Source: Desulfobulbaceae bacterium UBA2276
GTDB taxonomy: Bacteria; Desulfobacterota; Desulfobulbia; Desulfobulbales; Desulfocapsaceae
Direction: 5' to 3'
Assembly: GCA_002347085.1 (NCBI GenBank)
Contig: DDWW01000001.1
Location: forward strand, 1 to 29,992
DNA length: 29,992 bases
The notes beneath the pieces were generated by a model, which saw only the letters and a list, made by a program, of their open reading frames with translations, searched no databases and was not told the origin of the DNA. Shown piece by piece: positions 1 through 7,612 of this stretch. Both the position numbers and the translations under genes were made by a program. Every line of letters starts with the position of its first letter. The stretch's first letter is position 1.

Positions 1-750
1 CCGTCCCTCGATCTTGAAGCTCATCACCCCGGCCTTGAGCAGCTGGGGCAGAAGCTCGATGGCGCTCAGATCACTGGTGGAGAAATGATAGCCCGGCTGT
101 TTGCGGTTATGCAGACGACGGCGGCAGGGTTGGGCGCAACGGCCGCGATTGCCGCTGGCGCCGGTCAGGGCCGAGGAGAAAAGGCACTGGCCGGAGATGG
201 AAAAACAGAGGGCCCCATGGACAAAATGTTCCAGCTCGATGCTGGTCTGGCTGCGGACCTCGGCGATCTCGGCCAGAGACAGCTCACGGGCCAGCACCGC
301 CCGGCTGAACCCCATCCGCTCCAGCATCTTGACCCCGGCCGCGTTATGCACCGTCATCTGGGTCGAGGCATGGAGGGGAAGCTGGGGGAAATGGGTATGG
401 GCCAGGCGCCAGACGCCCAGGTCCTGGATAATCAGACCATCGACAGGGATAGCGGCCAGGGAGGCGAGCACATCCACCAATTTTGGCAGCTCGGCCTCCT
501 TGATCAGGGTGTTAAGGGTGACGTAGAGGTGTTTTTTCTGGCTGTGGGCATAGGTCGTCATCCGCTCCACATCGGCCAGGGTGAAGTTCCTGGCCTTGGC
601 CCTGGCCGAAAACTCCTTGAGCCCGCAATAGACGGCATCGGCGCCATGATCGAGGGCGGCAAAAAAGGCCTCCAGACTGCCAGCCGGGGCCAGCAGTTCT
701 GATTTTCCTGGTTTTCCAGGGGGTAAGATCTTTGTTTTTTCTGTTATCAC
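1..750 (-). CDS. Peptidase U32 family protein (3' end outside window)
   Basis: Reading the minus strand gives about 250 residues of a U32-family protein. The start of the conserved domain reads ELLAPAGSLEAFFAALDHGADAVYCG, shown here only as its family hallmark LLAPAGS followed by GADAVYCG. Further on are the family's cysteine pattern HGALC..SGQC and RGRCAQPC, which in related proteins (UbiU/UbiV, TrhP, RlhA) binds an iron-sulfur cluster. Characterised members hydroxylate RNA bases or ubiquinone precursors, and few are proven peptidases. The C-terminal part is missing because the window ends. The start is uncertain: an in-frame TGA lies just upstream, and the only starts before the domain are TTG at 756 or GTG at 750, with no clear ribosome binding site. 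The family is certain; which subfamily (RlhA-like, TrhP-like or other) cannot be decided from this part. Confidence 0.85.
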   Translation of the reverse strand, partial: MITEKTKILPPGKPGKSELLAPAGSLEAFFAALDHGADAVYCGLKEFSARAKARNFTLADVERMTTYAHSQKKHLYVTLNTLIKEAELPKLVDVLASLAAIPVDGLIIQDLGVWRLAHTHFPQLPLHASTQMTVHNAAGVKMLERMGFSRAVLARELSLAEIAEVRSQTSIELEHFVHGALCFSISGQCLFSSALTGASGNRGRCAQPCRRRLHNRKQPGYHFSTSDLSAIELLPQLLKAGVMSFKIEGR

Positions 751-789
751 CAGCAATCACGAAAAATGTTATTTTTTTACCGGAATTCA

Positions 790-878
790 GGGGCCCTTAC
801 GAAATAACCATTACATTTTTATCCATTTCGTTACAGTCCCTTATGACGTTCACGACATTCCAAGGGTACGGTTATTTT
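790..878 (-). repeat. Dispersed palindromic element, copy 1
   Basis: This gap between the U32 gene and murJ contains a sequence closely matching 28486-28553. I count roughly 58 of 68 identical bases by hand, including a shared core ACATTTTTATCCATTT and a shared end CGTTCACGA. The outer parts pair imperfectly (CTTACGAAAT left, ATTTCGTTAC right), so the element can fold as a hairpin. It is in the opposite orientation to copies 2 and 3. Its far end runs up to, and perhaps slightly into, the murJ stop codon. Confidence 0.7.
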
Positions 879-2465
879 TTACAACAGTTTAGTCCGAATT
901 TTATCAACAATCTCGGTCAGCTCCGGTAATTTAAGCCAGTGCAGAACCACTGCGTACAGAGATGTTGCCAGCAGAATCAGCAGCGCGGTGGCAAGGAGCT
1001 GCTGAATAAGAGGGCCAGTCAGGAAACCGGCCAGCATCATCCGGGCAAAAAAGAGGAGCAGGCTCATGCAGAGGGTGGCGATCAGGATCTTGAACAATCC
1101 CCTGAAGAGAGCAGGCAGCGAATAGCCACCCATCTTCTGGTAGAGTACTGCGCTTAAAAAGAGAAAATTCAGGAACATGGTGCAGGAGGTAGAAAGGGCA
1201 ATAGCCAGATGTTGAAAGGTGGTAATGGTCAGATTGATGATCAGGATATTGGCCAGCACCGCCAGAAAACTGGCAATCACCGGATACTTGGTGTTATCAA
1301 GGGCATAGAAGACCGGCACCAGGATTTTATTGGCCGAATAGGCCATCAGCCCGGCAGCGTAAAGGGTCAGGGTCTGGGCGGTGGCCACGGTGTCGAGGGC
1401 GGTGAAGGCCCCGTGTTCAAAGATCAGCCTGATAATCGGCTCCGCAAGCAGGATCAGTCCGGCGGTGGCAGGGATGGTCAGGCAGAAGACCATGGTAAGC
1501 GAGGAGACAAGGGTGTCGCGCATGGCAGGGATGTCTTTCTTCGCCGCGTGTCTGGCCATAACCGGCATGATGGCGATGGAAAAGGCGACGCCAAAGAGAC
1601 CAATGGGCAGTTGCACCAGCCGAAAGGCGTAATTCAGCCAGGAGACCGAGCCTTCAGCGCAGGAGGCGGCAAAGCTGGTGTTGACGAAGATATTGATCTG
1701 GGTCGCTGACAACCCGATGGTGGCCGGGATCATCAGGCGAAGGATGCTGTGCAGGCCGGGATCGCGCAGGTCGAGATGGGGGAAAAATCTGAATCCGGTC
1801 TTGAACAGGGCTGGAAGCTGCACGCCAAGCTGCAATATTCCGCCGAGCAACGTTCCGATGGCCATGCCGATAATGGCCGGATAGCCATACCGAGGCAGAA
1901 TCCAGGCCATGGTCACGCCACCAACGATGGAGCCAAGATTGAAAAAAGAAGAGGCCATGGCCGGTACAAAAAAACGGCCCTTGGTGTTGAGCATCCCCAT
2001 AACCACCGCGGCAAGCGAGATAAAGACCAGAAAGGGCAGCATGATCATGGTGAGCGTGGCCGTGAGTTCCGACTTGCCGGCAATCTTGGCGAAATCAGGG
2101 GCCAGCAGCGAGACTAATGGTCCGGCCATAAAGACGCCGAGCAAGGTCACAAGAGAGAGCAGGATGGTAAAAAAAACGAGGACATTGGAGGCCAGCCGCC
2201 AGGTTTCTTCCGGGGTCTTGCCTGTGTCATAGCGGGAAAAGATGGTGACAAAGGCGGCGGACAGCGCCCCTTCCCCAAAAAGGTCGCGGAGCAGATTGGG
2301 GATCCGGAAGGCCACGACAAAGGCATCATAGGCAAAACCGGCGCCGAACATGGCGGCAAATATCTGCTCCCGTACCAGCCCCAGCACCCGGCTGCACATC
2401 ACCGCTACACCCACGGTTCCGGCTGATTTTGCAATTGCCGTATTCTGTCGTGCCTTTTCCGTCAC
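879..2465 (-). CDS. murJ: Lipid II flippase MurJ
   Basis: This 528-residue polytopic membrane protein matches MurJ (formerly MviN) in length and pattern. It starts with the typical SAGTVGVAVMCSRVLGLVREQIFAAMFG region, recognisable by SRVLGLVREQ, followed by AYDAFVVAFRIPNLLRDLFGEGALS (key part RIPNLLRDLFGEG). About 14 hydrophobic segments follow. MurJ belongs to the MOP exporter superfamily and moves the peptidoglycan precursor lipid II across the inner membrane. The start is GTG at 2465, preceded by GAGGAG six bases away, which supports this start strongly. It is transcribed alone or together with the downstream U32 gene; the dispersed repeat lies between them. Nothing looks broken. Confidence 0.97.
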   Translation of the reverse strand: MTEKARQNTAIAKSAGTVGVAVMCSRVLGLVREQIFAAMFGAGFAYDAFVVAFRIPNLLRDLFGEGALSAAFVTIFSRYDTGKTPEETWRLASNVLVFFTILLSLVTLLGVFMAGPLVSLLAPDFAKIAGKSELTATLTMIMLPFLVFISLAAVVMGMLNTKGRFFVPAMASSFFNLGSIVGGVTMAWILPRYGYPAIIGMAIGTLLGGILQLGVQLPALFKTGFRFFPHLDLRDPGLHSILRLMIPATIGLSATQINIFVNTSFAASCAEGSVSWLNYAFRLVQLPIGLFGVAFSIAIMPVMARHAAKKDIPAMRDTLVSSLTMVFCLTIPATAGLILLAEPIIRLIFEHGAFTALDTVATAQTLTLYAAGLMAYSANKILVPVFYALDNTKYPVIASFLAVLANILIINLTITTFQHLAIALSTSCTMFLNFLFLSAVLYQKMGGYSLPALFRGLFKILIATLCMSLLLFFARMMLAGFLTGPLIQQLLATALLILLATSLYAVVLHWLKLPELTEIVDKIRTKLL

Positions 2466-2621
2466 TTTGCACTCCTCATGCTTTTTCTCATGCTGCCACC
2501 AGCTCCCCCCGCCACCTTGGTGCTATACATACCTTTTTAGCCCTGTTTTTACCAGAGAATCATGAGGACTTGCTTCCGAGCAAGGCTAAACAAAGAGCAT
2601 CAATAAGGGTATCAATCCTCC

Positions 2622-2651
2622 TTGACTTTAGAACAGAATGTTGAATATATA
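2622..2651 (+). promoter_or_regulatory. Candidate sigma70 promoter for EF-G-like gene
   Basis: TTGACT (2622-2627) is followed after 18 bp by TATATA (2646-2651). Transcription would start near 2658, giving a leader of about 120 nt that contains the inverted repeat 2667-2705. This is based on consensus match only. Confidence 0.45.
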
Positions 2652-2666
2652 CATAATAGTTTCTTA

Positions 2667-2705
2667 ATGAATCATTCTGTAGATTCAAGCGCATTTATGA
2701 TTCAT
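2667..2705. repeat. Perfect 9-bp inverted repeat in leader of EF-G-like gene
   Basis: ATGAATCAT (2667-2675) and ATGATTCAT (2697-2705) are exact reverse complements, separated by 21 bases. They lie just downstream of the candidate promoter. They could be an operator with two half-sites two helical turns apart, or a stem in the mRNA leader. Confidence 0.4.
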
Positions 2706-2777
2706 GAAAAATCTGCCGGCGGAAAATTTCAGAGCAAGACAGTCTGGTTTTACAGGCCTTCATGAGAGGAGATGTGC

Positions 2778-4850
2778 ATGCAAGATATCAATATGATTAG
2801 AAATGTTGCAATAATCGGGCACGGCCATAGTGGAAAAAGCTCTCTGGCCGAATCCATGCTCTATACCGCCGGCAAGATCAAAAGACAGGGCAAGGTTGAT
2901 GAAGGCACCTCAATCATGAATTTTGACGAGGAGGAAATTCGGCGCAATCTCTCTATCAACTCCTCTTTTCACAATTATACCTGGAAACGACACGAGATCT
3001 TTCTCATTGATACCCCTGGTGATGATAATTTTCTGAACGAAACTTATCAGGCAATCCAGATCGCGGACAGCGCTGTCTTTGTTATCGGTGCGGTCCTTGG
3101 GGTCAAAGGCCAGACTATAAAATTTGCGGATTTTGTCGCCGACAACAAGCTTCCTTGTCTGATTTTTATCAACAAGATGGAGCGAGAGCGGGCCAATTTT
3201 GCCAAAACCCTTGATGAGATCAAGACTTCGCTTCCTCTCCATCCTGTTGTTCTCCACCTGCCGATCGGTGCCGAGGCTGGGTTTAAGGGCTTTGTTGATA
3301 TCGCCTCGCAAAAGGCCTATCTCTTTGATAATGAGACCGGCACCAAACAGATTGAGATCCCCGAAGATCTTGTTGGGCAAGCGGTTGAATATCGTGATAA
3401 ACTCATGGAGATGGCGGCTGAAACCGATGACGATCTGATTGGCAGATTCCTTGAAAATGGTGAATTGACCGCGGATGAAATCAGGATTGGCTTAAGAAAG
3501 GGTATCGCCAGCGGGAGTTTCTCCCCGGTCTGTCTGGGGTCTGCCCTCTTGAATAAAGGAACTGCCCCCCTGCTTGATATCATCAATGACTTGCTGCCCT
3601 CACCGGCGGAACGGCCTGTTCTGATGGGCACGCATCCGGTGACCGGAGAGGTCGAAGAGCGTAAGCCCTTTGCCAATGAGCACTTTTCGGCCATGGTCTT
3701 CAAGACTATGGCCGACCCGTACGCCGGGCGATTGACCATCTTCCGTGTGTATTCAGGGACGCTGTCCGGCGACACCTTCTATAACGCCAGTAAAAAAACA
3801 GGCGAGCGCTTTGGACAGCTCTATTTCCTCGAAGGCAAGGAGCAGCGAGCCGTTGACATGGTGGGCCCGGGGATGATTGTGGCCGTTGCCAAACTCAAAG
3901 AGACCACCACCGGCGACACCATCTGTGACGCCAATCATCCTATTGTTTACCCCAGCCCTCAGGCCTTCGCGCCGGTTATCTCCTTTGCTGTTCATGCCAA
4001 GCAGGGCGAAGAAGAAAAGTTGTTTTCCGCCCTCACCCGCATCCTTGATGAAGACCTCACCCTGCGCCTGACCCGAGACCAGCAAACCTCCGAAGTCCTG
4101 CTTTCGGGCATGGGCCAGGTGCATTTGGAGGTGGTTGGCGCTCGGATCAAGAGAAAGTTCGGGGTGGAGATGGAGCTGACCCTGCCGAAAATCGCCTATA
4201 AGGAAACGATCAAAGGGAATGCCCGGGTCCAGGGCAAGCATAAAAAACAGAGCGGCGGCCGGGGCCAGTTTGGAGATTGTACCATTGAGATCATGCCGTT
4301 ATCGCACGGAGAGGGGTTTATCTTTGAGGACAAGATCGTAGGCGGGGTTATCCCGCAACAGTATAGACCCGCGGTTGAAAAAGGCATCCTGGAGGCCATG
4401 GAGAAAGGGGTCCTTGCCGGCTATCCGGTGGTTGACCTGAAGGTCGCCCTCGTTGATGGCTCCTATCACACCGTGGATTCCTCGGAGATGGCATTCAAGG
4501 TGGCGGGATCGTTAGCCTTTAAGAAAGGGGCCCAGGAGGCGGGCCTGCAGCTCCTTGAACCCTATGCAAAAATAGTTATCCGGGTTGACAAGGAGCATGT
4601 TGGTGATATCATGGGGGATCTTAATTCAAGGCGGGGAAAAGTGATGGGTATGGATGGTGATGCCAAGCATGAAATCATTATCGCCCAAGTTCCCATGGCC
4701 GAGATCCAGCGTTATGCCACCGATTTGACCGCCATGACCGGCGGCTTGGGCTCTTTTACGGTGGCCTTTTCCCACTATGAAGTGGCGCCTGTCCATATTA
4801 CTGACAAGGTTGTTGCCGCAAGTGTTGAAGCGCATGGCGCAAAGCATTGA
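2778..4850 (+). CDS. Elongation factor G-like GTPase (EF-G paralogue)
   Basis: This 690-residue protein has the full EF-G domain order: GTPase domain, domain II, and domains III-V ending in the EF-G C-terminal fold. Visible nucleotide motifs are the P-loop GHGHSGKS (residues 14-21), DTPG (78-81) and NKME (132-135). It differs from canonical EF-G, which has AHIDAGKT and DTPGHVDF. Here the catalytic histidine position reads aspartate (DTPGDDNF), and the switch I region lacks the usual RGITI. These features fit the EF-G-like group (often annotated fusA-like or EF-G2), not the main translocase. Its role is not established; family members may act in ribosome release or stress translation. An ATG at 2772 touches the GGAG directly, so the ATG at 2778, six bases after GGAG, is the better start. 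It stands alone on the plus strand before the mog leader. Confidence 0.9.
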   Translation: MQDINMIRNVAIIGHGHSGKSSLAESMLYTAGKIKRQGKVDEGTSIMNFDEEEIRRNLSINSSFHNYTWKRHEIFLIDTPGDDNFLNETYQAIQIADSAVFVIGAVLGVKGQTIKFADFVADNKLPCLIFINKMERERANFAKTLDEIKTSLPLHPVVLHLPIGAEAGFKGFVDIASQKAYLFDNETGTKQIEIPEDLVGQAVEYRDKLMEMAAETDDDLIGRFLENGELTADEIRIGLRKGIASGSFSPVCLGSALLNKGTAPLLDIINDLLPSPAERPVLMGTHPVTGEVEERKPFANEHFSAMVFKTMADPYAGRLTIFRVYSGTLSGDTFYNASKKTGERFGQLYFLEGKEQRAVDMVGPGMIVAVAKLKETTTGDTICDANHPIVYPSPQAFAPVISFAVHAKQGEEEKLFSALTRILDEDLTLRLTRDQQTSEVLLSGMGQVHLEVVGARIKRKFGVEMELTLPKIAYKETIKGNARVQGKHKKQSGGRGQFGDCTIEIMPLSHGEGFIFEDKIVGGVIPQQYRPAVEKGILEAMEKGVLAGYPVVDLKVALVDGSYHTVDSSEMAFKVAGSLAFKKGAQEAGLQLLEPYAKIVIRVDKEHVGDIMGDLNSRRGKVMGMDGDAKHEIIIAQVPMAEIQRYATDLTAMTGGLGSFTVAFSHYEVAPVHITDKVVAASVEAHGAKH

Positions 4851-4993
4851 GGTTGTAAACGGGAACAACGAAATTTGAAAGTTATAGCCGGCCCCTGCCG
4901 GCGACCGGATGGCACGATTAACCCTGTGCGGGTCGGCAAGTCGGAATTCATTCCGACGAGAGCGCAGATAAGAGACAGTTATTTGAGAGAGAT
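4851..4993 (+). promoter_or_regulatory. Structured leader upstream of mog, possible cis-acting RNA
   Basis: The 143 nt between the EF-G-like gene and mog contain several potential stems. GCCGGC pairs with GCCGGC around CCCT (4887-4902). CGACC and GCAC on the left pair with GTGC and GGTCG (4902-4935). GTCGGAAT pairs with ATTCCGAC (4940-4957). None is followed by a T-run, so they are not ordinary terminators. Since the next gene makes molybdopterin cofactor, a molybdenum- or tungsten-cofactor riboswitch is one possibility, but I could not match the known consensus from memory. Alternative explanations are mRNA processing or a repeat of extragenic type. Confidence 0.35.
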
Positions 4994-5506
4994 ATGCGAA
5001 AGGATGCCAATCGATTCAGTTGCGCGGTGCTGACCATGAGCGACAAGGGGGCCCGAGGTGAGCGCGAGGATGAAAGCGGGGCCATGCTGCAGGAGATGCT
5101 GCGCAAAGAAGGCTATCAACTGCGGGCCTACGCCATGGTTCCCGATCAGATCGAGGCCATCACCACAACCCTGGTACAGTGGGTGGATACGGACAAGATA
5201 GATCTGATCCTGACCACCGGCGGCACCGGGGTTTCGCCTACCGACCTGACGCCTGAGGCCATGCGGGGCGTTATCGAGAAAGAGATTCCGGGAATGGCTG
5301 AGGCCATGCGCGCCGCCAGCCTGCTCAAAACACCCCATGCGGTCCTTTCGCGGGCCATGGCTGGTATTCGGGGGAAAAGCCTGATTATCAACCTCCCCGG
5401 CAGTCTGAAGGCAGCCCGGGAAAACATCGAGGTCCTCCTCCCTGCCCTGCCCCATGCCCTTGACAAGATCCAGGGCGGAACCAGCGATTGCGCCAATCTG
5501 CGTTAA
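4994..5506 (+). CDS. mog: Molybdopterin adenylyltransferase-type protein (MoaB/Mog)
   Basis: This 170-residue protein has the MoaB/Mog fold signature. It begins with SCAVLTMSDKGARGERED (compare LTxSDxxxxGxxxDxSG) and contains the substrate-binding motif TTGGTG at residues 74-79, followed by SPTDLTPEA. The late motif INLPGSLKA (residues 132-140) is also typical. Mog activates molybdopterin by adenylation before molybdenum or tungsten insertion in the cytoplasm. In bacteria MoaB and Mog are hard to separate by eye, so the symbol is tentative. The ATG at 4994 is preceded by GAGAGA. No other cofactor gene is nearby. Its stop is followed by a long bidirectional hairpin. Confidence 0.9.
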   Translation: MRKDANRFSCAVLTMSDKGARGEREDESGAMLQEMLRKEGYQLRAYAMVPDQIEAITTTLVQWVDTDKIDLILTTGGTGVSPTDLTPEAMRGVIEKEIPGMAEAMRAASLLKTPHAVLSRAMAGIRGKSLIINLPGSLKAARENIEVLLPALPHALDKIQGGTSDCANLR

Positions 5507-5521
5507 TTTTTCATTTGCAGA

Positions 5522-5567
5522 AACAAGAAGGGGGCATTTATCGTGAGATAAATGCCCCCTTCTTGTT
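5522..5567. terminator. Bidirectional terminator between mog and purM
   Basis: A perfect 21-bp inverted repeat (5522-5542 with 5547-5567) surrounds the loop GTGA. The GC-rich core GGGGGC...GCCCCC is flanked by CTTCTTGTT on each reading strand, giving a T-rich tail for both directions. It lies between two convergent genes, as expected for a shared terminator. Confidence 0.85.
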
Positions 5568-5595
5568 CCAGCGGAAACTTTTTGCGCGCTTGAAA

Positions 5596-6651
5596 TTAGT
5601 TGATCAGCTCCACCTGTTCTTCTTCATCGTTCAGGGTGGACACAATCTCGCCAATGATACAGGCCTGTTCGCCCATGGCCCCAAAATGATGAATAACGTC
5701 ATCGGCAACAGATTCATCGACTATGGCCATCAGGCCAATGCCCATATTGAAGGTACGGTACATCTCATCCATGGGGATATTCCCTTTCTCTGCAAGAAAG
5801 GTGAAGATCGGCGGCACCTTCCATGAAGATCGATCAATGACCGCCTTACAGCTTCGCGGCAAGATCCTCGGGACATTATCAATAAAGCCACCGCCGGTAT
5901 TGTGGACCATGCCGTGGATTGGGTAATGTTTCAGCACGCCCAGGACTGACTGGACATAAATGCGGGTGGGACGAAGCAATTCTTCGCCAAGCGTGCAGCC
6001 CAATTCCTCAATCTGTTGCCCAACCTCAAGTCCGAGGTCCTGGAAGCAGACCTTTCGCACCAAGGAGAAGCCATTGGAGTGCAGGCCGCTTGAGGCCACG
6101 CCTACAATCTTGTTGCCGACCTTGATCTCGGAACCATCAATAATGGCATCACGATTGACAATACCCACCACAAAGCCGGCCAGGTCATAATCATCACCTT
6201 GATACAGGCCTGGCATCTCGGCGGTTTCACCGCCCACCAGAGAACATTTTGCCTGCCGGCACCCCTCGGCAATCCCCCTGACCACCTCGGTTGCGATATG
6301 CAGATCGAGTTTGCCAATGGAAAAATAGTCAAGGAAACATAATGGCTTGGCGCCACCGACAATAATATCATTGACGCACATTGCTACCAGATCAATGCCA
6401 ATGGTATCATGTTTATTGCAGAGTTGGGCCACGGCCAGTTTGGTGCCTACCCCATCGGTGGAGGAGACAATAACTGGTTGATTATACGTATTGGTATCGA
6501 TGGCAAAAAGACTGGAAAATCCGCCGATATCGTTGAGTACTCCACGCTGATGTGTGGAGGCGACGATATCCTTGATTCCCTTGACAAAGGCATTTCCTTT
6601 GTCAATATCAACGCCGGCTTCACTGTATTTGGATTTTTGTAGGTTGGTCAT
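5596..6651 (-). CDS. purM: Phosphoribosylformylglycinamidine cyclo-ligase (AIR synthetase)
   Basis: This 351-residue protein matches PurM throughout. It shows YSEAGVDIDKGN near the start, STDGVGTKL, the substrate loop DLVAMCVNDIIVGGAKPLCFLDYF (key part CVNDI..GAKPLFFLDY in the family), GGETAEMPG, SSGLHSNGFSLVR, and HNTGGGFIDNVPRI. PurM makes aminoimidazole ribonucleotide from FGAM using ATP, the fifth step of purine synthesis, in the cytoplasm. A GTG nine bases further upstream (6660) could start three extra residues. I prefer the ATG at 6651 because it gives a length nearer the family's 345. No purN or other pur gene adjoins it. Confidence 0.96.
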   Translation of the reverse strand: MTNLQKSKYSEAGVDIDKGNAFVKGIKDIVASTHQRGVLNDIGGFSSLFAIDTNTYNQPVIVSSTDGVGTKLAVAQLCNKHDTIGIDLVAMCVNDIIVGGAKPLCFLDYFSIGKLDLHIATEVVRGIAEGCRQAKCSLVGGETAEMPGLYQGDDYDLAGFVVGIVNRDAIIDGSEIKVGNKIVGVASSGLHSNGFSLVRKVCFQDLGLEVGQQIEELGCTLGEELLRPTRIYVQSVLGVLKHYPIHGMVHNTGGGFIDNVPRILPRSCKAVIDRSSWKVPPIFTFLAEKGNIPMDEMYRTFNMGIGLMAIVDESVADDVIHHFGAMGEQACIIGEIVSTLNDEEEQVELIN

Positions 6652-6949
6652 GACATACACTTCATTCAGGGAATTTGATGTTTACAAATTTAATTGGATA
6701 CAAGACCGCTTTTTTAAGACGCTTTTTTTCTAATGACATTCAGACTTCAAAGAAAAAGGTATCTTATAAGGTGTGCTTGAAAAAAGCAATCTGAATTCAA
6801 GTCCTCCGGGTAACTTCATTGAAGGCAGCTTGAGACGCAAATACTCTTCAGTGTTGTCATCTGATTTTATCTGATAAAGAGGTCACGTATGGAAATCAGC
6901 ACTCTTTCTCTTTCTTGAAAGATCGATGATAATATGCTATCCAATAATC
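6652..6949. other. Divergent intergenic region purM / DUF2065 gene
   Basis: This gap of about 300 bp must contain promoters for both divergent genes. I could not pick a convincing -35/-10 pair. No purine operator (PurR-like) or riboswitch was recognised. T-rich runs near 6713 and 6725 lie on the purM side. Confidence 0.5.
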
Positions 6950-7135
6950 ATGAAATTATTTATCCTACTCATTGGCATGGTGCTGATCTTTGAGGGGCTG
7001 CCTTATGTGGCGGCCCCTGAATCCATGCAGGTCTGGTTGAAAAAAATCAGCGAAATGCGTCCCGAGCACGTTCGGATCATGGGGCTAACTGCCATGGCAG
7101 TCGGGCTTCTGCTCTGCTGGATCATCCAGGGGTGA
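6950..7135 (+). CDS. DUF2065 family small membrane protein
   Basis: This 61-residue protein has two hydrophobic segments. The N-terminal one ends in the family mark LIFEGL, and the C-terminal one is LTAMAVGLLLCWII. Between them lies a polar stretch, PEHVRIMG, resembling the PxxxLRxxG pattern of DUF2065 (E. coli YjeT). The ATG at 6950 places EGL 17 residues from the start, matching YjeT. A longer version from ATG 6926 has a slightly better GAAAG site but adds eight atypical residues. The function is unknown. In many proteobacteria the family is near hflC or purA; here it stands between purM and mgtE. Confidence 0.75.
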   Translation: MKLFILLIGMVLIFEGLPYVAAPESMQVWLKKISEMRPEHVRIMGLTAMAVGLLLCWIIQG

Positions 7136-7260
7136 AAACCTGTTTAGTCCCCCTTTAATATCACAATTTTCATCAGTACCCCCCTGCCCCGCTTTGTCCT
7201 GAAAGATTTCATCTTCTGCGCCGTCGCTCCCCCTGTTGCTCAACAAGCCGATGTAAAAAA

Positions 7261-7349
7261 GAACTGTACCTTGCAATACCGTGAACGTCCTTAGGGGCCG
7301 TAACAACATGGCAAAAATGTAAAATTTTTTTCGTAACAGCACCTAAATA
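7261..7349 (+). repeat. Dispersed palindromic element, copy 2
   Basis: This copy reads in the orientation opposite to copies 1 and 4. Shared blocks are GTGAACG, AGGGGCCGTAACA, ATGG, AAAAATGTAA and CGTAACAGC.CCTAAA. Its two ends can pair (GGGGCCGTAAC with CGTAACAGCACC, imperfectly). It is followed within 8 bp by a candidate promoter for mgtE. It is more diverged from copies 1 and 4 than they are from each other. Confidence 0.65.
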
Positions 7350-7356
7350 AATGTGA

Positions 7357-7386
7357 TTGACGTACTCTTATCAAAAAAGGTACTAT
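7357..7386 (+). promoter_or_regulatory. mgtE: Candidate promoter for mgtE
   Basis: TTGACG (7357-7362) is followed after 18 bp by TACTAT (7381-7386). Transcription from here would give a leader of about 220 nt that includes the whole of element copy 3. Support is consensus match and position only. Confidence 0.4.
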
Positions 7387-7502
7387 ATCGTTCCTGTCAT
7401 TTTTTTATTTATATGAATAAAATCTATATGTAACGGGATGATAATCAGAATTTATTCAGATCTTAACCATACCCTGACACAATCCGAACCGTCATTCAAG
7501 AA

Positions 7503-7590
7503 CAACTGTAACATCGCACTGTCGTAACCGGCATAAGGGGCCGTGTAGAAATAGATAAAACCGTAGGGGTATTTCACAACAGCCCCTAAA
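7503..7590 (+). repeat. Dispersed palindromic element, copy 3
   Basis: CAACTGTAACATC at the left end is identical to the reverse complement of copy 4 at 28561-28573 apart from the last base or two. It continues with CCGGCATAAGGGGCCGT, ATAGATAAAA, GTATTTCACAACAGCCCCTAAA. The arms AGGGGC and GCCCCT pair. The element ends 22 bp before the mgtE start codon and lies about 240 bp downstream of copy 2, in the same orientation. Confidence 0.65.
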
Positions 7591-7612
7591 TATATCGCAC
7601 ATCGGGAATGCC

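Larger units (their letters stand above)
2466..2777. other. Divergent intergenic region murJ / EF-G-like gene
   Basis: This is a 312-bp gap between divergently transcribed genes. It holds the ribosome binding site of murJ at its left end, a candidate sigma70 promoter for the right gene at 2622-2651, a spaced inverted repeat at 2667-2705, and GGAG at 2768-2771. No plausible small gene is seen. Confidence 0.7.

Noticed and set aside
85..702. Open frame of 205 codons on the plus strand
   Set aside because: It is the antisense of the U32-family gene, which shows clear conserved motifs on the minus strand.
1209..1709. Open frame on the plus strand opposite murJ
   Set aside because: Low-complexity Gly/Gln/Asp/His-rich translation typical of an antisense frame; murJ is certain on the other strand.
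7387..7612. M-box type magnesium riboswitch in the mgtE leader
   Set aside because: The leader is mostly filled by the dispersed element, which also occurs near unrelated genes; no M-box core could be recognised.
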